Source: Eubacterium sp. (GTDB lineage Bacteria > Bacillota > Clostridia > Lachnospirales > Lachnospiraceae). Taken from it: a stretch of DNA of 48,573 nucleotides. The notes beneath the pieces were generated by a model. The model was not told where the DNA came from and did not search any database. It saw only the letters and a program-made list of their open reading frames with translations. The DNA lies in assembly GCA_022769325.1 (NCBI GenBank), contig JALEKC010000028.1:1-48573 (forward strand), given 5' to 3'. A program made the position numbers and the translations under genes. Shown here one piece after another: positions 1-9,712 of the stretch (positions are counted from its first letter, which is position 1; every line of letters starts with the position of its first letter).

Positions 1-43
1 GCACGAAATGATATTTGTTGGCCTTGTGTCGGCCTTGTTCATC

Positions 44-75
44 AAAAAAGGGACGTGTCTCTCAGAACACGTCCC
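44..75 (-). terminator. Rho-independent terminator downstream of hisA
   Basis: Minus strand reads GGGACGTGT-tctgagag-ACACGTCCC followed by TTTTTT; 9-bp perfect stem at 50-58/67-75, U-tract at 44-49. Confidence 0.9.
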
Positions 76-100
76 TCCTCTTAATCATATCCATATCAAA

Positions 101-874
101 TTAGTGATAGCGACTCAGCACCTCGTCAAATTTCATATTTCCACCAAATAAATCCAATGCACTTCCGATGGTAAAGTCCATCCGTCCGCCGGAAAGACTG
201 TCCAGTAGTTCTAAATCTGCGAAAGAGCTGATACCTCCGGCATAAGTAACCGGCAATTCGTTGCACGTTGCCAGAATTTTCACCAATTCACAATCAATTC
301 CGGTTCCGGTGCCCTCTACTGCCACACCGTGCACAAGATATTCATCGCAATATCTGCTTAATTTCTCCATCAAAGCCCCATCTAAGGGTTGATTGGTAAA
401 TTTCTGCCAGCGATTGGTCACGATAAAATATTGTCCGTCTTTGGGTTTACAGCTCAGGTCTAAAACAAGTCGCTCCTTGCCAACTTTGTTTTTTAAAGCT
501 TCCAGTCGATCAAAGCGAATCTGACCTTCCGAAAAAACATAGGAGGTAACAATCACATGGCTGGCACCTGCCTCGATAAATTCTCCCGCATTGGCCTCGG
601 TAATGCCACCGCCCACCTGCAATCCCCCGGGATATGCAGAAAGCGCCTCCTTTGCCTGACGAACATCTTCCCTGTAATACTCACTTTCCACAGGATTCAA
701 TAAAATTGCATGTCCACCGGAAAGATGCTTTTCCTGATACAATCTGGCATAGTCTGCTGCATTCATCTCAGAGACAAAATTTTCTTTCGCCTGATTGCCC
801 TCATCCTGTAAACTACCACCAACAATTTGCTTAACTTTTCCATTGTGTATGTCAATACAAGGTCTAAATTTCAT
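101..874 (-). CDS. hisA: Phosphoribosylformimino-5-aminoimidazole carboxamide ribotide isomerase, eukaryotic (HIS6)-like type
   Basis: Protein starts MKFRPCIDIHNGKVKQIVGGSL and contains LQVGGGI, VIVTSYVF, RLVLDLSCK, VTYAGGI, DFTIGSALDLFGGN; these resemble yeast His6 rather than bacterial HisA. Confidence 0.88.
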   Translation of the reverse strand: MKFRPCIDIHNGKVKQIVGGSLQDEGNQAKENFVSEMNAADYARLYQEKHLSGGHAILLNPVESEYYREDVRQAKEALSAYPGGLQVGGGITEANAGEFIEAGASHVIVTSYVFSEGQIRFDRLEALKNKVGKERLVLDLSCKPKDGQYFIVTNRWQKFTNQPLDGALMEKLSRYCDEYLVHGVAVEGTGTGIDCELVKILATCNELPVTYAGGISSFADLELLDSLSGGRMDFTIGSALDLFGGNMKFDEVLSRYH

Positions 875-877
875 GGA

Positions 878-2365
878 TTATTCTCCCAGACCCAAAATCG
901 TTTTTACTGTTTTTTCCATCTCCGTCTTATCACAAACCGTGTCGTGCAAAATCGGTGCGGTACGAATCTCTTCAATCGCCTGCGGAATCTTAACACCGGA
1001 AAGCTTATTCAGTTCATCTACCAATTCAAAATCTGACATACTGTCATATTTTTCATCAATGGAATTCATGACACTTCTTGTAAATTTGTAAGGACTTGCA
1101 GTAGAAGCAATCACTGTCTTGATGCCGGATTTTGCAGCCTTTTGATAGTATATATTGCTTGCAACTGCCGTGTGGGTATCCATAATGTATCCGGTCTTAT
1201 CATAAACTTCTTTGATGGTTGCATGAGTTTCCTCTTCGGAAGCAAAACCACCTACAAAGTCTGCCAGTTTTCCCTTCATTTCAGGTGTGATGCTATATTC
1301 ACCCTGGGTTGACAACGCATCCATAAAGGCTTTTGTCTGGCTTGCATCCTCTCCGGTAATACGATAAATCAATCGCTCCAAATTACTTGAAATCAAAATG
1401 TCCATTGACGGCGATGTGGTAAGGATAAATTCTCTCTTACGATCGTATGTACCTGTCTGGAAAAAGTCATACAATACTTTATTTTCATTGGAAGCACAAT
1501 ACAACGTCTGAATTGGAATTCCCATGTTTTTCGCATAATAAGCAGCCAGAATATTACCAAAATTTCCTGTTGGAACTACAACATTCATTGGTTCTCCTGC
1601 CTGAAGTTCTCCCTTTTCCAAAAGACGTCCATAGGCATATACATAATAAACGATTTGTGGCACAAGACGTCCGATATTGATGGAATTTGCAGAGGAAAAC
1701 TGATATCCGGCCTGATCCATCTGTGCTGCAAGTTCTTTCGAATTAAACATATTCTTCACGCCGGTCTGTGCATCATCAAAATTTCCGACAATTCCAACCA
1801 CATGCGTATTGGCACCCTTTTGCGTCAACATCTGTTTTTCCTGAATCGGGCTTACACCATTTTTCGGATAAAAGACAATGATACTTGTGCCTTCTACCTC
1901 CGCAAAGCCGGCCAAAGCAGCTTTTCCGGTATCTCCGGATGTAGCTGTCAAAATAACAATCTCATTTTTTACACCATTTTTCTTTGCCGATGTTGTCATC
2001 AAATAAGGCAAAATCGACAATGCCATATCTTTAAAAGCAATGGTTTTTCCATGAAATAATTCCAGATAAAATGCGCCATCTTTCTTTACCAATGGTGCAA
2101 TTTCCGGGGTATCAAATTTATCGTCATAAGCACCATGAATACAATGAAGCAATTCTTCTTTTGTAAAATCTGACAAATATAATTTCATTACTTCATAAGC
2201 GGTCTCCTGATAAGAAAGTGTCGCCAATTTCTGCAAATCCATATCCAAAGCCGGGATAGATTCCGGAACGAACAATCCGCCATCCTCTGCCAGTCCTTTT
2301 AAAATTGCCTGGGATGCTGTCACTTTTTCACTATTGCTTCTTGTACTTTTGTACATGATACTCAT
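878..2365 (-). CDS. thrC: Threonine synthase
   Basis: ORF 878..2434; likely true start is the internal ATG at 2365 preceded by GGAGG (AATGGAGGAATATTATGAGTATC). Motifs AEDGGLFVPESIP, FKDMALSILP, TATSGDTGKAALAGF, PTGNFGNILAAYYAK. Confidence 0.93.
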   Translation of the reverse strand: MSIMYKSTRSNSEKVTASQAILKGLAEDGGLFVPESIPALDMDLQKLATLSYQETAYEVMKLYLSDFTKEELLHCIHGAYDDKFDTPEIAPLVKKDGAFYLELFHGKTIAFKDMALSILPYLMTTSAKKNGVKNEIVILTATSGDTGKAALAGFAEVEGTSIIVFYPKNGVSPIQEKQMLTQKGANTHVVGIVGNFDDAQTGVKNMFNSKELAAQMDQAGYQFSSANSINIGRLVPQIVYYVYAYGRLLEKGELQAGEPMNVVVPTGNFGNILAAYYAKNMGIPIQTLYCASNENKVLYDFFQTGTYDRKREFILTTSPSMDILISSNLERLIYRITGEDASQTKAFMDALSTQGEYSITPEMKGKLADFVGGFASEEETHATIKEVYDKTGYIMDTHTAVASNIYYQKAAKSGIKTVIASTASPYKFTRSVMNSIDEKYDSMSDFELVDELNKLSGVKIPQAIEEIRTAPILHDTVCDKTEMEKTVKTILGLGE

Positions 2366-2490
2366 AATATTCCTCCATTTCTGCGTACCATTTTGGCACA
2401 CAATGCACTTTTCGTAATCTAATCGCTTCCTCATTGTAACATTATTTTTACATTTTTACAACAACTTTCTATTTCAAAAGTTCCTGGAAT

Positions 2491-3228
2491 CTATTTGAAA
2501 AATTCATGACATCCATGTTCTTTCACTTTTGTCAAATCGCGGTCAAACCATGCCACATTTTTCGGTTCCGAAGCACTACGACACATAAAATAAAGGGCTC
2601 CATTGGAAATATCTTTTCCTGACAGTGCTAATTTTACCGCCTTCCTGCTCTTTTCCGAAACAGTCACACGATAATATCTTCCATTGGCAACCGGCGAAAA
2701 TTGGTATCGTCCATTTCGATTGGCAAATACAACTTCTTTCACACTATCGGGAAAATGTTTGGATTTCACTCGGTTTATAATAACATTGGCAACCAAAATT
2801 CTTCCTTCTAAATCCTGGTCGCCGGCTTCCGCCTCTACAATACGTTCCAGAATTTGCATCTCTTGTTGTCTCTTTTCCTCTTTTCTTTTTTTACGCTCCA
2901 ATCGTTCCTTTTCCCGCTGCTCTCTCTCCTTTTGTCTTGCTTCATTTTCTGCCTCTTCTTTGGCATACATTTCCGAAAAGAAAGCATTTTTCCTGCTTTG
3001 CTCTCCCTGGCAAATCTGTACATATTCCGCTTTGGCCCGGTTTTCCTGAAGAGCCAAATCATTTTCCAGAATGACCATATCCTTTTCCTGAACCGCTTCA
3101 TCCGGCCGGGCAATGGCTTCTGTCACCTTCTCCTCCGTCTCCAGAGGAGCCCTTCTCCAGGCACCGGAAAGAAACAAAGCAACTATCACTCCAAAACTCA
3201 AACCATATAATTTTATTTTTTGAATCAT
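2491..3228 (-). CDS. SleB/CwlJ-type cell wall hydrolase with N-terminal membrane segment and charged coiled-coil linker
   Basis: C-terminal VEAEAGDQDLEGRILVANVIINRVKSKHFPDSVKEVVF...RYQFSPV...FMCRSASEP matches the Hydrolase_2 family; hydrophobic N-terminus; KEREQREKERLERKKRKEEKRQQ linker. Confidence 0.85.
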   Translation of the reverse strand: MIQKIKLYGLSFGVIVALFLSGAWRRAPLETEEKVTEAIARPDEAVQEKDMVILENDLALQENRAKAEYVQICQGEQSRKNAFFSEMYAKEEAENEARQKEREQREKERLERKKRKEEKRQQEMQILERIVEAEAGDQDLEGRILVANVIINRVKSKHFPDSVKEVVFANRNGRYQFSPVANGRYYRVTVSEKSRKAVKLALSGKDISNGALYFMCRSASEPKNVAWFDRDLTKVKEHGCHEFFK

Positions 3229-3302
3229 GCTTATACTCCAATCTAAAAATTTTGTTATTAATGTAGAGTATATGCATTTTTTTCAATCTTATTACAAAGT
3301 TG

Positions 3303-3767
3303 TTACAAATTTCTTACTTTAAAATCACGTTCTGCCGCTCGACGCTGATCCTTCTTTGCAATATCTTCTCGTTTATCATACAGTTTTTTTCCTTTCGCCA
3401 ATGCGATTTCCACCTTGATTAAACTTCCTTTTAAATATACTTGCAACGGAATCAAGGTATATCCTTTCTGGGACATTTTTCCAATCATTTTCCGTATTTC
3501 ACTGCGATGTAGTAAAAGTTTTCGCACACGTAAAGGATCCTTATTAAAAATATTTCCTTTTTCATAAGGACTGACATGCATCCCATAGATAAATACCTCT
3601 CCTTTTTCCACCCGGATAAAGGATTCTTTGATACTGCAATGTCCCATTCGCATTGACTTTACTTCTGTTCCATGCAATTCAATGCCCGCTTCGTATTTTT
3701 CTTCTATAAAATAATCGTGCCAGGCTTTTTTATTATTGGCAATTAATCGAATACTATCCTTACTCAT
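3303..3767 (-). CDS. smpB: SsrA-binding protein SmpB
   Basis: [72 protein letters not shown]...[16 protein letters not shown] is listed to 3929, but the likely start is ATG at 3767, overlapping the end of rnr by 8 bp. Confidence 0.95.
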   Translation of the reverse strand: MSKDSIRLIANNKKAWHDYFIEEKYEAGIELHGTEVKSMRMGHCSIKESFIRVEKGEVFIYGMHVSPYEKGNIFNKDPLRVRKLLLHRSEIRKMIGKMSQKGYTLIPLQVYLKGSLIKVEIALAKGKKLYDKREDIAKKDQRRAAERDFKVRNL

Positions 3768-5895
3768 TTTCTTCCCTCTCTTCCATATTTTCAGGCAAAA
3801 AATCAATGGTTCTGGTATTTTTATCCGCCCGGACAACCTGAATCCGAATTTTTTGTCCCAAATGATATTCCTTGGAACCATAAGTCCCAACAACGCGGTA
3901 ATTCTCGGCATCATAAACATAAATATCATCGGTTAAATCGGCAATCCGAATCATTCCTTCCACCGTATTGGGCAATTCCACATAAATTCCCCAGGAAGTG
4001 ACACCGCTGATAACACCTTCATAACACTCTCCTATCTTCGAAATCATAAATTCTGTCTTCTTTAACTTATCCACTTCTCGCTCGGCATCATCCGCCCTAC
4101 GTTCTAAGCTACTGCAGGATTTGGCGACGCCGGGAAGCAAAGCCATATAGTGATCATACCTCTTTGTGGAAAGGCCTTTTTTAAAACTTTCTTTTAAAAT
4201 GCGATGAATTTGCAAATCCGGATATCTTCGAATTGGTGAGGTGAAATGACAATAAAATTTCGTTGCCAGACCAAAATGTCCCTGATTTTCCGGTTCATAC
4301 TTGGCACGTTTCATCGCCCGCAAAGTCAAACGACTCAAAAACGTCTCTTCTTCTGTCCCCTCGATGCTTTCCATCAATTTTTGAATCTCCCTTGGATGCA
4401 CTTCCTGCTGTCCCACTTTTAAGTTATGGGAAAAATTGTGCGCCAATGTGGCAAGTTCACGAATTTTCTCCAAATCCGGATATTCATGGGTACGATATAA
4501 AAAAGGGAGTTCCTTCCAAAAACTGTCTTCTGCCACAACTTTATTGGCTGCTAGCATAAATTCTTCGATAATTTTTGTTGCAAAATTGCGGTCGTAGGGC
4601 ACAATATCCACCGGATGTCCCTGTTCATCCAAGATAAGCTTACATTCCGGAAAATCAAAATCAATGGAACCTTGTTTTTTCCTCTCCGCCCGCAAAATAG
4701 CCGCAAGTTCCCGCATTTGTTCAAACATGGGAACAAAGTCCTCATATTTTGCCATGGTTTCCTCATCATGATTCGTCACAATAGCATTGACTTCGGTATA
4801 ACTCATACGCCGATCTACTTGGATTACGGATTCTCCGATGCGATAATCTTTGATATGGCCTTTGGCATCATAAATAATCATACAGCTCAGCGTCAGGCGA
4901 TCAACTCCCTGATTAAGAGAGCAGATACCATTGGACAATTTGTGGGGCAGCATAGGAATCACACGATCCGCCAAATATACACTGGTACCACGCTTTACTG
5001 CCTCTTTGTCCAACGCAGATCCCTCTTTGACATAATGACTGACATCAGCAATATGCACCCCCAGTTCATATCCACCATTTTCATCTTTACACAACGTAAT
5101 GGCGTCATCCAGGTCTTTGGCATCTTCTCCATCAATGGTTACTGTCATACGATCACGCAAATCCATTCGTCCGGCTATTTCTGACGAATTTACCTCCTCC
5201 GGAATGGAAGAAAGTTCACGAAGAACCTCTTCGGGAAATTCCTCCGGAATCCCATAACCGCGCACAATGGACAAAATATCAATTCCCGGATCATTTTCAC
5301 CCCCAAGAATTTCTGTGACAACTCCTTCCGGATTTTTCTCCTCCGTACCAAAGTCATCTATTTCAACGACTACTTTGTCCCCACTTTTCGCATCCTTTGT
5401 CTTTCCCTTGGGAATATAGATATCTCTGGTAAATTTCTCTTTGTCTACTACCACAAATCCATAATGTTGATTTCGTATAAATGTACCCACTATCATCGTA
5501 TTGGCGCGCTTTAAAATGCGGATAATCTGTCCCTCTTTTCGCTTCCCTTTTTTGGATTCCTTGTAAATCTGTACCATCACTTCATCCCCATCATATGCCG
5601 ATGAGCAACCGGATTCCGGAATAAAAATATCTTCTTCCCCTTCTTCCGTGCGAACAAATCCGAATCCTCTGGTAGTAGCCATAAATATCCCTGTATGAAC
5701 ATTTTCTTTTGGAAGCTGATACCTTCCATGGGCATCCACTACGATTTTCCCTTCTTTTATCAATTCATCCAATAGGGCATGAAATTGCCCCCTTTCCTTT
5801 TTGGGAACGCAAAAAAGGGCCGCCATTTCCTTTCCTTTCATCGGGCGATAGTTTTCTTCCTTGATAAATGCATAAAGCATTTCTTTTCGATCCAT
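3760..5895 (-). CDS. rnr: Ribonuclease R
   Basis: RNB-domain motifs ([49 protein letters not shown]) plus C-terminal S1 domain; adjacent to secG and smpB. Confidence 0.95.
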   Translation of the reverse strand: MDRKEMLYAFIKEENYRPMKGKEMAALFCVPKKERGQFHALLDELIKEGKIVVDAHGRYQLPKENVHTGIFMATTRGFGFVRTEEGEEDIFIPESGCSSAYDGDEVMVQIYKESKKGKRKEGQIIRILKRANTMIVGTFIRNQHYGFVVVDKEKFTRDIYIPKGKTKDAKSGDKVVVEIDDFGTEEKNPEGVVTEILGGENDPGIDILSIVRGYGIPEEFPEEVLRELSSIPEEVNSSEIAGRMDLRDRMTVTIDGEDAKDLDDAITLCKDENGGYELGVHIADVSHYVKEGSALDKEAVKRGTSVYLADRVIPMLPHKLSNGICSLNQGVDRLTLSCMIIYDAKGHIKDYRIGESVIQVDRRMSYTEVNAIVTNHDEETMAKYEDFVPMFEQMRELAAILRAERKKQGSIDFDFPECKLILDEQGHPVDIVPYDRNFATKIIEEFMLAANKVVAEDSFWKELPFLYRTHEYPDLEKIRELATLAHNFSHNLKVGQQEVHPREIQKLMESIEGTEEETFLSRLTLRAMKRAKYEPENQGHFGLATKFYCHFTSPIRRYPDLQIHRILKESFKKGLSTKRYDHYMALLPGVAKSCSSLERRADDAEREVDKLKKTEFMISKIGECYEGVISGVTSWGIYVELPNTVEGMIRIADLTDDIYVYDAENYRVVGTYGSKEYHLGQKIRIQVVRADKNTRTIDFLPENMEEREENE

Positions 5896-5920
5896 TCAAC
5901 TTTCCTTCCTTTTTACATGT

Positions 5921-5968
5921 AAAAAACCTCTGAAGGCTTTATCTTTACAAAGGCTCTTCAGAGGTTAA
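5921..5968 (-). terminator. Rho-independent terminator downstream of secG
   Basis: Minus strand AACCTCTGAAgagcctttgtaaagataaagccTTCAGAGGTT followed by TTTTAC; 10-bp stem. Confidence 0.85.
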
Positions 5969-5996
5969 AATCCATTTTATACCTAGCATACTGGCA

Positions 5997-6239
5997 TTAT
6001 TTCATATTCATACAGAGTACAATGGATAAGATGATAAATAAGGCACCAAGTACACCTGTAATCTTAACCATTTTCCCTTCTGTGGAACGTCCTTTGTTTT
6101 TACTCCAGTATGTATCCGCAGCGCCGGAAACTGCACCAAGACCGGAAGTTTTCCCTTCCTGCATCAATACAATCACAACGATAGCGATACAAATCACAAT
6201 ATATAATACCTGAAGAATAGTTTTTACTAAAATAGACAT
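5997..6239 (-). CDS. secG: Preprotein translocase subunit SecG
   Basis: 80 aa, two hydrophobic segments, IVVIVLMQEGKTSGLGAVSGAADTYWSKNKGRSTEGKM. Confidence 0.93.
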   Translation of the reverse strand: MSILVKTILQVLYIVICIAIVVIVLMQEGKTSGLGAVSGAADTYWSKNKGRSTEGKMVKITGVLGALFIILSIVLCMNMK

Positions 6240-6242
6240 CTC

Positions 6243-7535
6243 TTAGTCCTCCTTCTTTCTATAATTTTGTATAAATTCCGGAATTTTTATGCTGTCATCC
6301 TCTTTTTTTATCGTTTGGGAGACCTGCTGAGGTGTCCGGTTAATTTTATGATTTACAACAGGCATATCCTGATTTACGTTAGCTGCTTGAGGTGCGGCCG
6401 TGCGTGCCTGTCTTGCCTGTGCACCACCAAAGCCATTTAAAAAGCTTGGAGTACCCATTGGTTTTGGTTTGGCAACATGAGAAGCGGCTGTATTTCCTGT
6501 CATGCCTCCAAATGAACTTCCTAGAGAACCATTGGATAACGAGGAACCAAATCCACCAAATGCGGAAGAATGGGATGCTTCATCTTTTAACCCGGTGGCA
6601 ATGATAGTAATGGTAACGCCATCGCTGTCATCATTTTCATCCAACATAATACCAAAGATAATATTGGCATCTTCTCCGGCTAATTCACGAACATAATCAG
6701 CAGCTTCACTGGTTTCCTGAATACCTATATCGCCACCGCTGAAGTTCAAGATAAAGTTCGAAGCACCATCCACGCTTGTCTCAAGAAGCGGACTGGTGAT
6801 AGCCTGCTGAACAGCGTCGAGACATTTATTCTCTCCGGAACCATATCCCACTCCGATATGGGCGATTCCCTTGTCTTTCATTACGGTTGTAACATCCGCA
6901 AAGTCAAGATTTATCAATGCCGGAAGATTAATCAAATCGGTAATTCCATGAACACCTTGCTGCAACACCTGATCTGCCATGCTGAAAGCTTCTTTCATGG
7001 AAGTCTTCTTATCGGTAATTGCCAGCAGTTTTTCATTTGGAACCACGATCAACGTATCTACATTCTGTTTTAATTTATCAATACCGGTCAACGCATTGTC
7101 CATACGACGTTTTCCTTCAAATCCAAAAGGCTTTGTCACAACACCAATGGTAAGAATGTCCTGCTCTTTGGCAATCTGGGCAATCACAGGTGCTGCTCCG
7201 GTACCGGTACCACCACCCATACCACAGGTGATAAATACCATGTCATGTCCCTGAATCAGATTCGTCAGTTCTTCTCGGCTTTCTTCTGCCGCCTGCTCTC
7301 CGACTTCCGGACGGGCTCCTGCTCCAAGACCTTTGGTGAGTTTTTCTCCAATCTGAACATTGTGAGGAGCTTTACACCTACGCAAATGCTGCTTGTCCGT
7401 ATTGGCACAGACAAAATCAACTCCCTGGATTCCTTCATCGATCATACGGTTTACCGCATTGTTACCGGCACCACCGACTCCGACAACAAGAATTTTGCAA
7501 TCATATTCCGTATCGTTATTCATTATCTCTAACAC
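6243..7535 (-). CDS. ftsZ: Cell division protein FtsZ
   Basis: Tubulin signature [25 protein letters not shown]-terminal peptide [15 protein letters not shown]. Confidence 0.98.
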   Translation of the reverse strand: MLEIMNNDTEYDCKILVVGVGGAGNNAVNRMIDEGIQGVDFVCANTDKQHLRRCKAPHNVQIGEKLTKGLGAGARPEVGEQAAEESREELTNLIQGHDMVFITCGMGGGTGTGAAPVIAQIAKEQDILTIGVVTKPFGFEGKRRMDNALTGIDKLKQNVDTLIVVPNEKLLAITDKKTSMKEAFSMADQVLQQGVHGITDLINLPALINLDFADVTTVMKDKGIAHIGVGYGSGENKCLDAVQQAITSPLLETSVDGASNFILNFSGGDIGIQETSEAADYVRELAGEDANIIFGIMLDENDDSDGVTITIIATGLKDEASHSSAFGGFGSSLSNGSLGSSFGGMTGNTAASHVAKPKPMGTPSFLNGFGGAQARQARTAAPQAANVNQDMPVVNHKINRTPQQVSQTIKKEDDSIKIPEFIQNYRKKED

Positions 7536-7664
7536 TGCAGTTCCTCCTTCTATCTATCTAAAAAATTTCTAATATCCAATTTCAGTCTTCGAAATATATT
7601 CGCACATATATTATATAATAAAGTTTTTCCATAAAAATATCAAGTATTAATTGCATTTTTTTTG

Positions 7665-8381
7665 TTAATTTTTCTTTAATATAACATCCCCACCTGCTTC
7701 ATAGGTTGTCATATCGATTTCACAGGACAGATTTTGCTCTCTCGCTGTCTTCAAAATATCCGACAATGCGGCGATGGCTTCATCATAATTGTCCTTCTTT
7801 CCCAAACTTACCTTGATATTTCCCGAATACAGGAAAGCGGCATTCTCACTGTCAAAGACCACCCTGTCCCAAGTGATTTTATAATGTTGAAACAGACCTG
7901 ACAAATTCATAATCCTCGACAACAGTGCTTCGTCTTCCATCTGCACTTTCTCATACAGGGCAAAGGTAGTCATGGTTTTTGTCTCAAAAAGCGGAATATC
8001 TGCCAGTTTCTCCTTAGTACTTTTAAGAACCATTCCATCTTTATCAAAATAAATATACTGATTCATATAAGCAATGCCTGCAATCATTTTCTTTTCATAA
8101 AGCTTGATATGAATCTTATGGATTCCGGGATAGGTGACCTGATATTCTCTGACATAGGGAAGAGTGGGAGAAAATCCAAGTTTCCGTTTTATCCAGGAAG
8201 TTACTACATTGTGGTCTAAAAAGGTATTGCATACTTCCTCTGCCACAACCTGACCAGAAAAAAAGGTATTTCCTTCCACTGTGATTTCCGTGACACGAAA
8301 TGTCAGAACCACGATTATGACAAGAAAGAGAGCAACTCCTAATAGAATGAGTTTCCAAGGCTTTCTTTTTTGATTTTGCAT
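7665..8381 (-). CDS. ftsQ: Cell division protein FtsQ/DivIB
   Basis: Short cytoplasmic N-terminus, one TM, POTRA-like ITEVTVEGNTFFSGQVVAEEV, located between murA and ftsZ. Confidence 0.8.
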   Translation of the reverse strand: MQNQKRKPWKLILLGVALFLVIIVVLTFRVTEITVEGNTFFSGQVVAEEVCNTFLDHNVVTSWIKRKLGFSPTLPYVREYQVTYPGIHKIHIKLYEKKMIAGIAYMNQYIYFDKDGMVLKSTKEKLADIPLFETKTMTTFALYEKVQMEDEALLSRIMNLSGLFQHYKITWDRVVFDSENAAFLYSGNIKVSLGKKDNYDEAIAALSDILKTAREQNLSCEIDMTTYEAGGDVILKKN

Positions 8382-8394
8382 GGTTTATCCTCTC

Positions 8395-9654
8395 CTAACT
8401 TTCCTCTTCTTCCCATTGTACCCGCAACCCCATCTTTTTCATTTGTTCCACCGGCTCTACATATCCTCGCAAAATATTTTCAGCCTTTTCAACACAGGTT
8501 TTCCCCTCTGCCATGGCTCCCGCAAGTAAAAGGGCCGCTCCACTACGCAGGTCTGTGGCCACAACCGTTTCTCCATGTAGTCTGGTCACTCCGCGAATAT
8601 GTGCACATTGTTCCATTCTTTCAATATCTGCTCCCATCTTTTTTAAATAAGGGATCATTTGAAATCGGTTTTCAAATACCGTTTCACAGAGAACGCTCTC
8701 CCCATGTGCCCGTGACAGCAGGGAAAGAAAAATAGATTGGGCATCTGTGGGAAATCCGGGATAAGGCTGCGTCTTTAAAAACGAAATCGGGCAAATCCCC
8801 CTGGTGCCTTCCGCAATTATTTCATTGGTTCCTGCCACAAAATGACAACCTGCTTTTTCAAGATATCTTTGTTCGGGTTCAAAAGATTCTCCCCCTGTCC
8901 GTAAACAGATTTTCCCCTGGGTTCCCAAAGCCATAGCCGCATAGGTCATAAAAGCGATGCGGTCTGCCGGAATTTTAGTATGAATCCCATGAAGTTTTTT
9001 TACTCCTTCGATGTAAATATTTCCGGTTTTTTCTCCGGAAATTTTTGCTCCCATCTGTCGCAGCATCTCGCATAAGCTGTTAATTTCCGGCTCTCTTGCC
9101 GTATTTTTTAACCTTGCTTTCCCCTTACCAAGCACATGATATAAAATCAAATTTTCGGTAGCTCCTACACTGGGATACGGGAAATGAATTTCTACCGTCT
9201 CGGGTTTAGAACCACTTTCACATACCAGCCACTCTTCCCAATCACTTACCTGAACACCGGATTTTTCCAAGGCATCCATATGAATGTCAATGGGGCGTTT
9301 CCCAATGGAACATCCTCCGGGCATGTGCACTTTGGCACTTCCGGTTCTTGCCAGCAAACTGCCAAGAAATAAAATAGATGCCCGAAGTCTTCCGGCTTCT
9401 TTTTGCAAAATATCATGGGATTGCAAATGATTGGCCTGCACTGTGAGAGTGTCAGATTCCCAAGTTGCTTTTACTCCCAGATGCCGGAGCAGTGCCAACA
9501 TCCATTCCACATCATAAATTTGGGGACATCGGTGAAATACCATTTCATCCTCGGTAAGGATACTGGCTGCAAGCATAGGCAACGCCGCATTTTTACTTCC
9601 CTGAATGCTCACGTCTCCATCTGCCCGTTCTCCGCCACAAATAGCAATCTGCAC
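8395..9654 (-). CDS. murA: UDP-N-acetylglucosamine 1-carboxyvinyltransferase
   Basis: VQIAICGGERADGDVSIQGSKNAALPMLAA; catalytic-loop cysteine retained (MPGGCSIGKRPIDIHMDALEKSG). ORF listed to 9672; GTG at 9654 is preceded by GGAGG with 7-nt spacing. Confidence 0.92.
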   Translation of the reverse strand: MQIAICGGERADGDVSIQGSKNAALPMLAASILTEDEMVFHRCPQIYDVEWMLALLRHLGVKATWESDTLTVQANHLQSHDILQKEAGRLRASILFLGSLLARTGSAKVHMPGGCSIGKRPIDIHMDALEKSGVQVSDWEEWLVCESGSKPETVEIHFPYPSVGATENLILYHVLGKGKARLKNTAREPEINSLCEMLRQMGAKISGEKTGNIYIEGVKKLHGIHTKIPADRIAFMTYAAMALGTQGKICLRTGGESFEPEQRYLEKAGCHFVAGTNEIIAEGTRGICPISFLKTQPYPGFPTDAQSIFLSLLSRAHGESVLCETVFENRFQMIPYLKKMGADIERMEQCAHIRGVTRLHGETVVATDLRSGAALLLAGAMAEGKTCVEKAENILRGYVEPVEQMKKMGLRVQWEEEES

Positions 9655-9680
9655 TGTCAAACCTCCGCACATGTATTCCT

Positions 9681-9686
9681 ATTATA
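9681..9686 (-). promoter_or_regulatory. Candidate internal -10 box upstream of murA-ftsQ-ftsZ
   Basis: Minus strand ...AGGATATAATAGGAATACATGTGCGGAGGTTTGACAGTG; perfect TATAAT a short distance from the GGAGG/GTG start, but no clear -35. Confidence 0.4.
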
Positions 9687-9712
9687 TCCTATGCGAAAGT
9701 TATGTAATGGTA

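Noticed and set aside
634-2059. Plus-strand ORFs antisense to hisA and thrC
   Set aside because: Low-complexity or unrecognisable translations opposite clear conserved genes; typical spurious antisense ORFs. The same applies to most other plus-strand ORFs under 200 aa in the track.
2434-2490. T-box or threonine leader upstream of thrC
   Set aside because: The gap is too short and contains no T-box sequence, specifier stem or leader peptide.
3229-3303. tmRNA (ssrA) expected downstream of smpB
   Set aside because: The gap is only about 75 bp before the SleB-type gene and shows no tRNA-like ends.
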